Positions 16,206 to 24,401 of a stretch of 30,527 nt of DNA are shown in pieces. Source of the DNA: Clostridium_T sp040217795 (lineage in GTDB: Bacteria > Bacillota > Clostridia > Clostridiales > Clostridiaceae); NCBI GenBank assembly GCA_040217795.1, contig JBEHWK010000023.1:1-30527 (forward strand). The letters run 5' to 3'. The first letter of the stretch is position 1. Each line of letters starts with the position of its first letter. Position numbers and translations under genes: made by a program. Below the pieces are notes generated by a model. It worked only from the letters and a program-made list of their open reading frames with translations, was not told the DNA's origin and ran no database searches.

Positions 16206-16850
16206 TTAATTGCTATAATTAAGGCATTTTTCTAATTTTCTTTTAACCCTTTGAAGTGCATTATCGATAGATTTTGCATGTCTATCCAAATCACAGGCTA
16301 TTTCCTGATAAGATTTCCCATCCAGGTAAGAAGATAGAACCACCATTTCAAGTTCAGTAAGAGAGTTTGATATCTCTCCCTCTATTCTCTCCATTTCTTC
16401 TTTGCTTATTATAAGCTCTTCGGGGTCAGTAATCTTGAGCCCTGACAGTATATCAAGCAAAGTCCTCTCTGATTCTTCTTCATATACAGGTTTATTTAGC
16501 GATATATAAGTATTCAGCGGTATATGTTTTTGTCTTGTAGCTGTTTTAATGGCAGTTATTATTTGTCTTGTAACACACAACTCTGCAAAGGCTCTGAAAG
16601 ATGAAAGCTTGTCCGGATTAAAATCCCTAATTGCTTTATATAAACCAATCATTCCTTCCTGATAAATATCTTCCTTATCTGCGCCAATCAAAAAATATGA
16701 TTTAGCTTTATTCTTTACAAACCCCTGAAACTTACTGATCAAGTATTCCTGAGCTCTTATATCCCCTTTTCCCGCCTTGATGGCTACCTCTTCATCTGAT
16801 AGCCCTGTAAATTCCAAGAACTCTTTAACTATCTTTTTATTATTTCCCAT
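16206..16850 (-). CDS. sigH: RNA polymerase sigma-H factor (SigH/Spo0H)
   Basis: Sigma-H directs transcription at the transition to stationary phase and early sporulation in Firmicutes. The 214-residue sigma-70-family protein has region 2 (DIYQEGMIGLYKAIRDFNP, then LSSFRAFAELCVTRQIITAIK) and region 4 (LTELEMVVLSSYLDGKSYQEIACDLDRHAKSIDNALQRVKRKL). The extended start SDEEVAIKAGKGD is typical of SigH. The ATG follows TATAGGGGGATATT. It is the last gene of mrnC-rlmB-rae1-sigH, the conserved Firmicutes order, with a 57-base gap after rae1 that holds a small GCAGC/GCTGC hairpin. Its presence argues for a spore-forming lineage. Confidence 0.96.
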   Translation of the reverse strand: MGNNKKIVKEFLEFTGLSDEEVAIKAGKGDIRAQEYLISKFQGFVKNKAKSYFLIGADKEDIYQEGMIGLYKAIRDFNPDKLSSFRAFAELCVTRQIITAIKTATRQKHIPLNTYISLNKPVYEEESERTLLDILSGLKITDPEELIISKEEMERIEGEISNSLTELEMVVLSSYLDGKSYQEIACDLDRHAKSIDNALQRVKRKLEKCLNYSN

Positions 16851-16908
16851 AATATCCCCCTATAAGCAATACCCATAATCTGCTTTACAAACTCACCCCG
16901 CAGCCCCC

Positions 16909-17421
16909 TCAGCTGCTCCTTATTATCTTATTCAATTCATCCAACACTTTTTTGTCAAGGCTATCTTCAAGGAAGTTTTTATTTCCCTTGGTTACTCTTT
17001 CAGTTTCAGATTTTATCACTTTCTTCATTTGGACCATCTGATGATAGAATTCCAATGAAGAAATACGCGTAGCTCCCCTCTGAAATATAGTCTGCTGTTC
17101 AAGCCAATCAGAGGTCACTACCCAAATCTCAAATCTTCTCCCTAATTCATTTACCTTTCTTTCTATATAACTATCAGCCGTTTCTCCATCCTTTGTAAAT
17201 ACTACCGTCAACTTTTTATCAATTATATCCTTCTTCTCCAAATTCCCCGCAACTTTGTGCGCATCAAATACTATCTCTATATTGCAGTCATCAAAATTGG
17301 CAAAATTCTGTAAAATCTCGATGAGTCCCTGCCTTGCAGCTTCATAGCTGTAATCTATAACTTTTTTCAGGTTAGGCCAAGTATTAATTACATTGTATCC
17401 ATCAATAAATATTTTTTTCAA
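16909..17421 (-). CDS. rae1: NYN/PIN-like endoribonuclease, Rae1 (YacP) family
   Basis: B. subtilis Rae1 is a ribosome-associated endonuclease that cuts mRNA in the A site. This 170-residue protein has the NYN-domain acidic residues: IDGYNVIN near the N terminus (D7), IVFDAHKV, DGETADSYIERKV and VVTSDWLEQ. The start is TTG (17419-17421); the SD is weak (GAGAGTGATGGGG) and there is no in-frame ATG nearby. It follows rlmB by 19 bases and precedes sigH. Function is assigned by family and position. Confidence 0.9.
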   Translation of the reverse strand: MKKIFIDGYNVINTWPNLKKVIDYSYEAARQGLIEILQNFANFDDCNIEIVFDAHKVAGNLEKKDIIDKKLTVVFTKDGETADSYIERKVNELGRRFEIWVVTSDWLEQQTIFQRGATRISSLEFYHQMVQMKKVIKSETERVTKGNKNFLEDSLDKKVLDELNKIIRSS

Positions 17422-17440
17422 AACCCCATCACTCTCATAT

Positions 17441-18253
17441 CTATTTTTTTATTATTCTAGATTTCAATACCTCATACATCATTATACCACCTGCAACAGA
17501 AGCGTTTAAAGAGTTAATTTTGCCGACCATGGGTATTTTTACCAATTTGTCACACTTTTTAAGAGTTAAATTAGAAATTCCTCTTCCCTCACTTCCAATA
17601 ACAATTGCACATGCTCCTGAAAAATCCTCATTATAACTATATTCCTCTCCTTTTATATCAGCACCATAAACCCAAAGCCCCTTTTCTTTCAATTCATCAA
17701 TGACCGTATTTATGTTAGTAACTTTTGAAATCTTCATGTGCTGCACAGCTCCTGCTGATGATTTATAAACTGTAGGAGTTATGCCCACATTTCTTCTTTT
17801 GGGAATAATTATTCCATGAACTCCTGAAAGTTCTGCAGTTCTTATTATAGACCCCAAATTATGAGGATCTTCTATTTCATCCAATATTACAACAAAAGGT
17901 TTTTCATTTCTGATTTTTGCAACTTCCAATATATCATCAACAGTACAATACTTAAATGGGGTAACTATAGCCATTACGCCTTGATGAACTCCTGTTTCAC
18001 TCATTGAATCCAATTTCTTTCTGTCAACTTCCTTAATTACTATTTTTCTATCTTTAGCCAATTGGATAATCTGCTTTATTGACCCTTCAGTATCTCCTTT
18101 TGATAAAAGCAGGTATTCTATTGTAGTATCAGACTTTAAAGCCTCTATAACAGCATTTCTTCCTTCAACCAAGTCTTCTCTCATTGGCTTATTCTCTTTT
18201 CCTTCCTGCACTTTCACTCTGTTTTTTTCCGCATGTATGTTTTTCACAATCAT
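17441..18253 (-). CDS. rlmB: 23S rRNA (guanosine-2'-O)-methyltransferase, RlmB/TrmH family
   Basis: This SpoU/TrmH-type SPOUT enzyme is expected to methylate the 2'-O of G2251 in the 23S P loop. The protein has an N-terminal L30e-like substrate domain (VEGRNAVIEALKS onward) and the three SPOUT motifs: NLGSIIRTAELSGVHGIIIP, IVIGSEGRGI and VKIPMVGKINSLNASVAGGI. The listed ATG gives 270 residues, but GGAGG is only 2 bases from it; the GTG two codons later is better spaced, and an internal ATG before REDLVEGR (residue 24) matches many homologues. It is 9 bases after mrnC. Confidence 0.93.
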   Translation of the reverse strand: MIVKNIHAEKNRVKVQEGKENKPMREDLVEGRNAVIEALKSDTTIEYLLLSKGDTEGSIKQIIQLAKDRKIVIKEVDRKKLDSMSETGVHQGVMAIVTPFKYCTVDDILEVAKIRNEKPFVVILDEIEDPHNLGSIIRTAELSGVHGIIIPKRRNVGITPTVYKSSAGAVQHMKISKVTNINTVIDELKEKGLWVYGADIKGEEYSYNEDFSGACAIVIGSEGRGISNLTLKKCDKLVKIPMVGKINSLNASVAGGIMMYEVLKSRIIKK

Positions 18254-18262
18254 TACCTCCGC

Positions 18263-18676
18263 TTATAGATTTATTTTCTCAACTGATTTAAGTAGAATAT
18301 AATTCAGCCTCTCTCTATTGTCTGTTAAGTATAAATATCCCACCAGCGCTTCAAATCCTGTAGCTGCCCTATACTCTGCCAAGTCTGCATTTTTAGGAAC
18401 CGTTGCTGATTTAGTGTTCCTCCCTCTTTTATATATGTAATACTCTTCCTCTGAAAGATCTTTTTCAATTCTTTTGATTATTTCACTTTGCGCGTGAGCT
18501 TTTACGTATTTAATAGCTTCAACATGAAGCTTATGTGCTGTAAGTTCACTATTTTTACTTAATATATAATTTCTTATAAACGCTTCAAAAACTCCATCTC
18601 CAACAAATGCAAGCTGAAGAGGATTTAAACACCGTGCCTTCTGACTTGAAAATTTCTCATATAATAAATTTTCCAA
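18263..18676 (-). CDS. mrnC: Mini-ribonuclease III
   Basis: Mini-III is an RNase III catalytic domain without the dsRNA-binding domain; in B. subtilis it trims 23S rRNA ends. The 137 residues include LAFVGDGVFEAFIR (D27 and E31) and ATGFEALVGYLYL (E109), the expected metal ligands. The start is TTG at 18674-18676, after AAGGAGAGTTTATT. It is just downstream of the strong cysS terminator, so it needs its own promoter; I see only a weak candidate (TTGTTA followed by TATACT at a long spacing). Confidence 0.94.
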   Translation of the reverse strand: MENLLYEKFSSQKARCLNPLQLAFVGDGVFEAFIRNYILSKNSELTAHKLHVEAIKYVKAHAQSEIIKRIEKDLSEEEYYIYKRGRNTKSATVPKNADLAEYRAATGFEALVGYLYLTDNRERLNYILLKSVEKINL

Positions 18677-18756
18677 AATAAACTCTCCTTATAGACTTAC
18701 TTAACTTTTTTAAGTATATCATACTTCTGATTCGTAGTTAACAAATATACTTGAAG

Positions 18757-18786
18757 TTGAAAAAAGAGAGCATCACGGCTCTCTTT
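18757..18786 (-). terminator. Intrinsic terminator after cysS
   Basis: On the minus strand AAAGAGAGC and GCTCTCTTT pair over 9 bp around CGTGAT and run into a T tract (TTTTTT). It begins 5 bases after the cysS stop and should end the proS-cysS transcript. Confidence 0.85.
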
Positions 18787-18790
18787 AATA

Positions 18791-20188
18791 CTATAGCTTT
18801 TTCCACCTGATGCCTTGAGGTGTATCTTCCAAAACTATACCTCTGGCTTTTAAATCGTCTCTTATTTTATCAGCTAAAGCAAAATTCTTCTCTTTTCTTG
18901 CTTTTTGTCTTTCCTGAACTAATTTTTCTATTTCATCTTCCAGACTTACTTTAGTTGATTTTTGCAGTATTCCCAAAGGATTCCCAAGCTCTCTTATTAT
19001 TTCCAAAGCACCTTGCACTAATTCCTTTGATGATCCTGCTTTAACATTTGAATTAATATCCCTTGCCAAATCAAAAATCACTGAAATTGCATCAGCTGTA
19101 TTGAAATCATCGTCCATTTTTTCTATAAATCTTTTCCTGTAACCATCAAGATAATCCAGGTACTCCTTTTCCTCTTCCCTTAACTTTTCTTCTGATACTT
19201 CATCTGATAAGTTCTCTAAATTGGAAATTGCATTATATAACCTTTCAACTGATGCCTTTGCTGAATCCAAAAGTTCTTCTGAGAAGTTCAATTGGACTCT
19301 GTAGTGCCCTGACAGCATTAAGAATCTTATTACATCTGCATCATATTTCCCTAATGCATCCCTTGCTGTAATGAAGTTATTTAATGATTTTGACATTTTT
19401 TGGTTATTTACATTCAAAAATGCTGAATGTAGCCAATAATTTGCAAAAGGCTTTCCTGTCAATGCTTCACTTTGTGCAATCTCATTTTCATGGTGCGGAA
19501 AAACTAAATCGCTCCCCCCTGCATGTATGTCTATAGTATCTCCAAGAATATTCTTTGCCATGCATGAACATTCTATATGCCACCCTGGTCTGCCTTTTCC
19601 CCATGGACAATCCCACCCTGGTTCACCAGGTTTTTGAGATTTCCATACAGCAAAATCCATGGGATCTTCTTTTCTTTCATCCACGGAAATTCTTGCACCC
19701 GCCTGCAGGTCTTCTAAACTCTGTCCTGAAAGCTTCCCATAATCCTGAAACCTTTTAGTTCTGAAGTACACATCTCCATTGACTTCATATGCAAAGCCTT
19801 TTTCAATAAGTTCCTGAACAAAGGATATGATTTCATTCATGTATTCTGTTGCCCTTGGATTCTTTGTGGCTCTTTTAATGTTTAATCCATCCGCATCCTT
19901 ATAATATTCTGTAATATATCTGTCTCCCACTTCTTTTACAGTTGTTTCTTCTTCATTAGCTTTATTTATCATTTTATCATCAATATCGGTGAAATTTTGA
20001 ATAAACTTCACTTCATAGCCTCTATACTCCAGATATTTTCTGATAGTATCGAAAACTATAAAAGTTCTGCCGTTACCTATATGAAAGTAGTTATAAACTG
20101 TAGGTCCACAAACATACATTTTTACTTCTCCCGGAGTTATAGGAACAAACTCTTCTTTTTTCCTGGTTAAAGTATTATAAACCTTCAT
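18791..20188 (-). CDS. cysS: Cysteinyl-tRNA synthetase
   Basis: This class I synthetase charges tRNA-Cys. The 465 residues start at ATG 20186-20188 (MKVYNTLTRKKEEF), preceded by GAGGAGTGAAAGA; a longer frame overlapping proS is open but has no good SD. Signatures are the HIGH variant HIGN (36-39), zinc ligand C27 with the WHIECSCM and HHENE segments, and KMSKS. It follows proS by 20 bases and ends at a strong terminator, so it shares the proline T-box leader. Confidence 0.97.
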   Translation of the reverse strand: MKVYNTLTRKKEEFVPITPGEVKMYVCGPTVYNYFHIGNGRTFIVFDTIRKYLEYRGYEVKFIQNFTDIDDKMINKANEEETTVKEVGDRYITEYYKDADGLNIKRATKNPRATEYMNEIISFVQELIEKGFAYEVNGDVYFRTKRFQDYGKLSGQSLEDLQAGARISVDERKEDPMDFAVWKSQKPGEPGWDCPWGKGRPGWHIECSCMAKNILGDTIDIHAGGSDLVFPHHENEIAQSEALTGKPFANYWLHSAFLNVNNQKMSKSLNNFITARDALGKYDADVIRFLMLSGHYRVQLNFSEELLDSAKASVERLYNAISNLENLSDEVSEEKLREEEKEYLDYLDGYRKRFIEKMDDDFNTADAISVIFDLARDINSNVKAGSSKELVQGALEIIRELGNPLGILQKSTKVSLEDEIEKLVQERQKARKEKNFALADKIRDDLKARGIVLEDTPQGIRWKKL

Positions 20189-20208
20189 TCTTTCACTCCT
20201 CTTCCATC

Positions 20209-21645
20209 TTAATATGCTCTTCCCCAATAAACCATCTTTTCGGCTTTTTTACCACAGCAAACACATTTTTCCGAATGATTTTCCTGTTCAAATGGTATGC
20301 ATCTTGAAGTTGCTCCAGTCATCTCTTTAATCTTATCTTCACACTCTCTGTCTCCGCACCACATAGCTTTTACAAATCCTGGTGTATTTTCTACAACCTT
20401 CGTAAATTCATCTAAGTCTGTTGCTGTATATGTATGCTCATCTCTATTCTTCCTTGCTTTTTCCAACATATCTGACTGTATTTTTTCAAGAAGGTTCTTG
20501 ATACTTTCTTCAACATTATCTAAAGAAACTATTGTCTTTTCCAACGTATCTCTTCTTGCCAGTACACATTGATTATTTTCAATATCTTTTGGTCCTATTT
20601 CTAATCTTACCGGAACACCCTTCATTTCATACTCTGCGAACTTCCAGCCAGGCATTTTATCTCTGTCATCAAGCTTAACTCTTGCAAACTTAGAAATTTT
20701 ATTTTTAATTTCATTTGCTTTCTCTAAAACACCTTCCTTATGTTGTGCAACAGGTACTATTACAACTTGAGTAGGAGCAACTTTTGGAGGAAGTACCAAT
20801 CCGTTATCATCTCCATGAACCATAATTACCGCTCCGATAAGTCTTGTAGTCATCCCCCATGATGTTTCATGAACATATTGAAGTTTTCCATTTTTATCTG
20901 TGTACTTAATATCAAAGGCTTTTGCAAAGTTGTCTCCAAAATTATGTGACGTCCCGGTTTGAAGTGCTTTACCATCATGCATCAAGCTTTCTATTGTAAA
21001 TGTAGCTTCTGCTCCTGCAAACTTCTCTTTCTCAGTTTTTTGTCCTTTAACTACTGGAATTGCAAGAAATTCTTCACAAAAGCTTGCATAAATATTAAGC
21101 ATTTTTATAGTCTCTTCCATTGATTCTTCTGCAGTAGCATGAACTGTATGCCCTTCCTGCCAAAGAAATTCTGTAGTTCTCAAAAAAGGTCTTGTAGTTT
21201 TCTCACATCTTACAACAGAACACCATTGATTGTATAACTTAGGAAGATCATTATATGACTGTACTATTTTAGAATAGTGTTCACAAAATAGTGTTTCTGA
21301 TGTAGGACGAACGCATAGTTTTTCAGTAAGTTTTTCCTCTCCAAAATGTGTCACCCAAGCTACTTCTGGAGCAAATCCTTCAACATGATCCTTTTCCTTT
21401 TGAAGTAAAGATTCAGGAATAAACATAGGCATATATACATTTTCGTGACCTGTTTCCTTAAATCTTTTGTCTAAATCCTGCTGTATATTTTCCCATATTG
21501 CATAACCATATGGTCTGATAATCATACAACCTTTAACACTTGAGTAATCTACTAATTCCGCTTTCTTCACAATATCTGTATACCATTGAGCAAAATCAAC
21601 ATCCATCGATGTAATTGCTTCAACCATTTTCTTGTTTTTTGACAT
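20209..21645 (-). CDS. proS: Prolyl-tRNA synthetase, archaeal/eukaryote-like type
   Basis: This class II synthetase charges tRNA-Pro. At 478 residues it is the short ProS type: no bacterial INS editing domain, but a C-terminal zinc-binding extension with GDRECEDK and KCVCCGKK, ending in the typical terminal Tyr (YWGRAY). Motif 2 is seen in RPFLRTTEFLWQEGHTVHAT, and class-II core segments GTSHNFGDNFAKAF and GDDNGLVLPPKVAP follow. The start is ATG after GAGGAGGATATGTT. A T-box leader with a CCC specifier controls it, and cysS follows. Confidence 0.97.
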   Translation of the reverse strand: MSKNKKMVEAITSMDVDFAQWYTDIVKKAELVDYSSVKGCMIIRPYGYAIWENIQQDLDKRFKETGHENVYMPMFIPESLLQKEKDHVEGFAPEVAWVTHFGEEKLTEKLCVRPTSETLFCEHYSKIVQSYNDLPKLYNQWCSVVRCEKTTRPFLRTTEFLWQEGHTVHATAEESMEETIKMLNIYASFCEEFLAIPVVKGQKTEKEKFAGAEATFTIESLMHDGKALQTGTSHNFGDNFAKAFDIKYTDKNGKLQYVHETSWGMTTRLIGAVIMVHGDDNGLVLPPKVAPTQVVIVPVAQHKEGVLEKANEIKNKISKFARVKLDDRDKMPGWKFAEYEMKGVPVRLEIGPKDIENNQCVLARRDTLEKTIVSLDNVEESIKNLLEKIQSDMLEKARKNRDEHTYTATDLDEFTKVVENTPGFVKAMWCGDRECEDKIKEMTGATSRCIPFEQENHSEKCVCCGKKAEKMVYWGRAY

Positions 21646-21686
21646 AACATATCCTCCTCGTGCACTTTACAATATTTTCTAAATAT

Positions 21687-21898
21687 TAAAAAAAGTCCGC
21701 CCCGAATTAGGGCGAACTTAATGTCGCGGTACCACCTAAATTTGTACTCTAGAAATTATAACGGTATTAAACCGATAGTTTTTGCCTACAACTCCAAAGC
21801 GGGTTCAAAACTGGTGAAAATCTCACAGCCAAGGATTTTCTCTCTGATAAGTTAGTTTCTACTATTCTTCTTCACTGCTTTTTATATTGATTTTTGCA
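21687..21898 (-). promoter_or_regulatory. Proline T-box riboswitch leader of proS-cysS
   Basis: The T-box sequence AGGTGGTACCGCG lies at 21725-21737, just before the terminator hairpin AAGTTCGCCC/GGGCGGACTT (arms 21710-21719 and 21693-21702) with a T7 tract. In Stem I the segment GAACCCGCTTTGGAG places CCC (21801-21803) as specifier codon, reading proline. Uncharged tRNA-Pro should stabilise the antiterminator and turn proS-cysS on. The 5' end is estimated from the promoter. Confidence 0.93.
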
Positions 21899-21904
21899 TA
21901 GTTT

Positions 21905-21933
21905 ATTATACCCAGTTTAAAAAAACCTGTCAA
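21905..21933 (-). promoter_or_regulatory. Consensus SigA promoter of the T-box-proS-cysS unit
   Basis: On the minus strand TTGACA (21928-21933) and TATAAT (21905-21910) are exactly 17 bases apart, a full consensus match. It begins 12 bases after the ispD stop codon. Confidence 0.9.
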
Positions 21934-21945
21934 CAGATTAATCAA

Positions 21946-22623
21946 TTAAATCAGATTCTCTGCAATAATTAAATCCTCGGGGGTTGTTATCTTTATATTT
22001 CTATAGTCTCCCTGATATAAGAAAACTCTTTCACCATAAAGTTCTGCCACCATGGTGTCATCTGTTACAGGAATACCTTCTTTCCTTACACATTCATGTG
22101 CCTTCAATATCATCCTGTAATTAAAACTTTGAGGTGTTTGAACAGCCACCAAGGTTGACCTGTCAGGTGTTTTACATGAGAATCCATCCTTATCGACAAC
22201 TTTCACAGTATCTTTTGGGGTTACTCCGCATGCAGCAGCACCATAAAGTTCTGCATATCTTATTCCATCATTAATAACGCTGTCTGAAACAAGGGGCCTT
22301 GCTCCATCATGAATCAATACAATATCTGTATCCGTTTCAAGTGCCCTCAGTCCATTATATACCGAGTCACTTCTTTCCTTTCCCCCTGGAATAACTTTCT
22401 GCACATTTAAATTATATTTATCAATAATATTAATTTTGCAATAATATATCTCATCTTCCGGAAGAACTAAAACAACCTCATCAATATTTTTATTTTTCAA
22501 AAATCTTGATAAAGTATAAAACAGTATCGGCTTATCTTTTATTTGAATAAACTGTTTACTTATTGCAGACTCCATTCTCTTTCCTTTTCCCCCTGCAACA
22601 ATAACCGCAGCTACTTTACTCAT
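21946..22623 (-). CDS. ispD: 2-C-methyl-D-erythritol 4-phosphate cytidylyltransferase
   Basis: IspD catalyses the third step of the non-mevalonate isoprenoid pathway, making CDP-methylerythritol from MEP and CTP. The CTP-binding signature VIVAGGKGKRMES lies at residues 8-20, with the partner lysine in SAISKQF; VLIHDGARPLVS and PVTDDTMVAE also fit. ATG at 22621-22623 gives 225 residues and a better SD distance than an ATG three codons upstream, which the AGGA abuts. It follows the yacL-type gene by 18 bases and probably shares its transcript. Confidence 0.95.
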   Translation of the reverse strand: MSKVAAVIVAGGKGKRMESAISKQFIQIKDKPILFYTLSRFLKNKNIDEVVLVLPEDEIYYCKINIIDKYNLNVQKVIPGGKERSDSVYNGLRALETDTDIVLIHDGARPLVSDSVINDGIRYAELYGAAACGVTPKDTVKVVDKDGFSCKTPDRSTLVAVQTPQSFNYRMILKAHECVRKEGIPVTDDTMVAELYGERVFLYQGDYRNIKITTPEDLIIAENLI

Positions 22624-22641
22624 ATATCCCATTCCTAACCA

Positions 22642-23727
22642 TTAATTATCTTTTTGCTTTGCAAATATCATTCTTCCTGCTGCAGTCTGCAGCACAGATG
22701 TTACTGTAACATCTAATTCTTCACCTATAAACTTTCGCCCGCCTTCAACGACTATCATAGTGCCATCATCTAGGTAAGCTACTCCCTGACCGGATTCTTT
22801 ACCATCCTTTACAACTTGTATATGCATTTCTTCACCAGGTATTACAACTGGTTTTATTGCATTTGCAAGTTCATTTATATTAAGCACCGGCACTCCTTGA
22901 AACTCTGCAACTTTGTTCAGATTGTAATCATTTGTAATTACCTTGCCGCTTAACTTCTGTGCCAACTTTAAAAGTTTTGAATCAACCTCAGATATTTCAG
23001 GAAAATCTCCCTCCCAGATTTCAACTTCTATGGACAGTTCTTTCTGGATTCTATTCAGTATATCAAGACCTCTTCTCCCCCTGTTTCTTTTAAGTGAATC
23101 TGAAGAATCTGATATGTGTCTCAATTCATCCAGAACAAAACTTGGAATCACTAATGGTCCCTCAACAAATCCTGTTTGGCAGATATCAAAAATCCTTCCG
23201 TCAATTATTACAGATGTATCCAATACCTTGGAAATTCCTTTTGTCTTTGTTTTCTTGTCTTTAGTACCTTTTTTAATTGAAAGCAGCAGATTAGTAATAT
23301 CCTCTTTCTTTTTTATGGCAACATCAGCACCTATAACAGCAGCTACTATATTCACCATTGTAAATAATATAGGTCCTATTATTGGATATAGCTTATTTAA
23401 TGGCAATGATATAAGGGATGTTATAATCAATACAATTATTGCACCCACAGCTCCAAATAATATTTCAGAGGCACTTAAATGCTGCAGGCTTTTTTCTGCA
23501 TACTGAATAAACATCTTAATCCCATTATAAATAAATGGTGCTGATAAAAATAAAGCAACTCCAAAAAAGCTTGTTGTAAATGCCAACAATGTTACTCGTC
23601 TTAAAATAGAGTCGGTAAAAAATCCCCAATCTATAAAAGTTTGGCTTCCTAAAAAAGCATCTCCAATTAAAAATCCAAGTATAAGTCCAATTACACAAAA
23701 AACTATTCTAAATATTCTTTTCAACAT
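22642..23727 (-). CDS. yacL: Membrane-anchored PIN/TRAM-domain protein (YacL family)
   Basis: The protein has four predicted membrane helices (about residues 6-25, 44-67, 86-110 and 113-137). A PIN nuclease-like domain (about 167-291) follows with acidic residues D170, E201, D249 and D267 in the right motifs (LDTSVIIDGR, LDELRHI, EVDSKLL, ITNDYNL). A C-terminal TRAM RNA-binding domain covers about 296-357. This is the layout of Firmicutes YacL; the target RNA is unknown. The ATG at 23725-23727 (361 residues) follows AAGGAGGTGGAGTTC; a GTG three codons earlier is inside the SD. It sits upstream of ispD. Confidence 0.92.
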   Translation of the reverse strand: MLKRIFRIVFCVIGLILGFLIGDAFLGSQTFIDWGFFTDSILRRVTLLAFTTSFFGVALFLSAPFIYNGIKMFIQYAEKSLQHLSASEILFGAVGAIIVLIITSLISLPLNKLYPIIGPILFTMVNIVAAVIGADVAIKKKEDITNLLLSIKKGTKDKKTKTKGISKVLDTSVIIDGRIFDICQTGFVEGPLVIPSFVLDELRHISDSSDSLKRNRGRRGLDILNRIQKELSIEVEIWEGDFPEISEVDSKLLKLAQKLSGKVITNDYNLNKVAEFQGVPVLNINELANAIKPVVIPGEEMHIQVVKDGKESGQGVAYLDDGTMIVVEGGRKFIGEELDVTVTSVLQTAAGRMIFAKQKDN

Positions 23728-23784
23728 GAACTCCACCTCCTTACTTTCAGTGTTTTGATATTGAAATTTATTAGTTTTTTTAAT

Positions 23785-23793
23785 ATTATACCA
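23785..23793 (-). promoter_or_regulatory. Candidate extended -10 promoter of yacL-ispD
   Basis: On the minus strand TGGTATAAT gives a perfect -10 (23785-23790) with a TGn extension. No good -35 is seen at 16-18 bases. It lies about 58 bases before the yacL start. Confidence 0.5.
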
Positions 23794-23795
23794 TA

Positions 23796-23888
23796 TTTTA
23801 GATAAATAGTTATTAACTTTTATTAATAATTATTAATGTAAAATTCATATTTTCCTTATGTTTCACCCCCTATGAAATTTATCTAAAA
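23796..23888. repeat. 12-bp perfect inverted repeat upstream of yacL
   Basis: TTTTAGATAAAT (23796-23807) and its exact complement ATTTATCTAAAA (23877-23888) flank 69 AT-rich bases. The left arm adjoins the yacL -10 region. It could be a looped operator or chance in AT-rich DNA. Confidence 0.5.
23810..23836. repeat. Three TTATTAA heptamers with exact 10-bp phasing
   Basis: TTATTAA occurs at 23810-23816, 23820-23826 and 23830-23836, one helical turn apart, directly upstream of the yacL -10. It may be a protein-binding array, a bent UP-type element or coincidence. Confidence 0.5.
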
Positions 23889-23935
23889 GGTTTTATTATA
23901 AAGACATAATATTTCAGCATCCCAAATAGCTATTA

Positions 23936-23965
23936 TTGACAAAAATGTATTTAAATAATTATAAT
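23936..23965 (+). promoter_or_regulatory. SigA-type promoter of the plus-strand DUF1573-type gene
   Basis: TTGACA (23936-23941) and TATAAT (23960-23965) are both consensus, with an 18-base spacer, 37 bases before the ATG at 24003. Confidence 0.85.
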
Positions 23966-24002
23966 TAACTTAAGAGTAACATCTACAAGAGGAGTTGATA
24001 CC

Positions 24003-24401
24003 ATGAAGGATGTAATTTTCGATGATTTTCAAAACTCTGTAAACGAATCACTATTAAGACACAAAAGTATTTTAGATATACTCAGCAAGTTTTCTGAATC
24101 CCAAGCCAGAGTAAACCGTGCTGTAATAAAGTCAGTAACAAACTGCGGTTGCATGAGCATTGATGCTTCACGTCAAGTTTTACCATCTTCTGAGGATTCC
24201 ATTGAAGACCTGTCAAAATGTCTTAAGACCCATTTAAACGGTAAACTATGTGATAACTGCAAAGAAATTATTGAACGGGAAATAGGCAATAATTTATTTT
24301 ACTTAACATCTTTATGCAATACTCTTGATTTGAATCTATATGATATTTTAATAAAAGAGAATGATAAAGTTAACACTTTAGGGAAATTCACATTTAGATA
24401 A
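24003..24401 (+). CDS. Small cysteine-containing protein of unknown function, resembling clostridial DUF1573/MazG-like proteins
   Basis: This 132-residue protein reads from ATG after AAGAGGAGTTGATACC. From memory it resembles small clostridial proteins labelled DUF1573; I do not know a function. Visible features: an N-terminal helical half, a CxC at C48/C50, a CxxC at C83/C86 (possible metal site), further Cys at 73 and 105, and a C-terminal stretch ERE-IGNNLFYLTSLCNTLDLN that recalls the last helix of MazG-type pyrophosphohydrolases. It has a consensus promoter, is on the opposite strand to disA and yacL, and ends in an 18-bp hairpin shared with disA. No signal peptide or membrane helix is visible. 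Confidence 0.8.
   Translation: MKDVIFDDFQNSVNESLLRHKSILDILSKFSESQARVNRAVIKSVTNCGCMSIDASRQVLPSSEDSIEDLSKCLKTHLNGKLCDNCKEIIEREIGNNLFYLTSLCNTLDLNLYDILIKENDKVNTLGKFTFR

Noticed and set aside
20189..20227. N-terminal extension of cysS overlapping proS
   Set aside because: The added 13 residues have no SD, whereas the ATG at 20188 is preceded by GAGGAGTGA and matches homologues.
22943..23506. Long plus-strand open frame (187 codons) opposite the yacL-type gene
   Set aside because: It is antisense to a well-supported PIN/TRAM protein, has no SD, and its composition reflects the complement of that gene.
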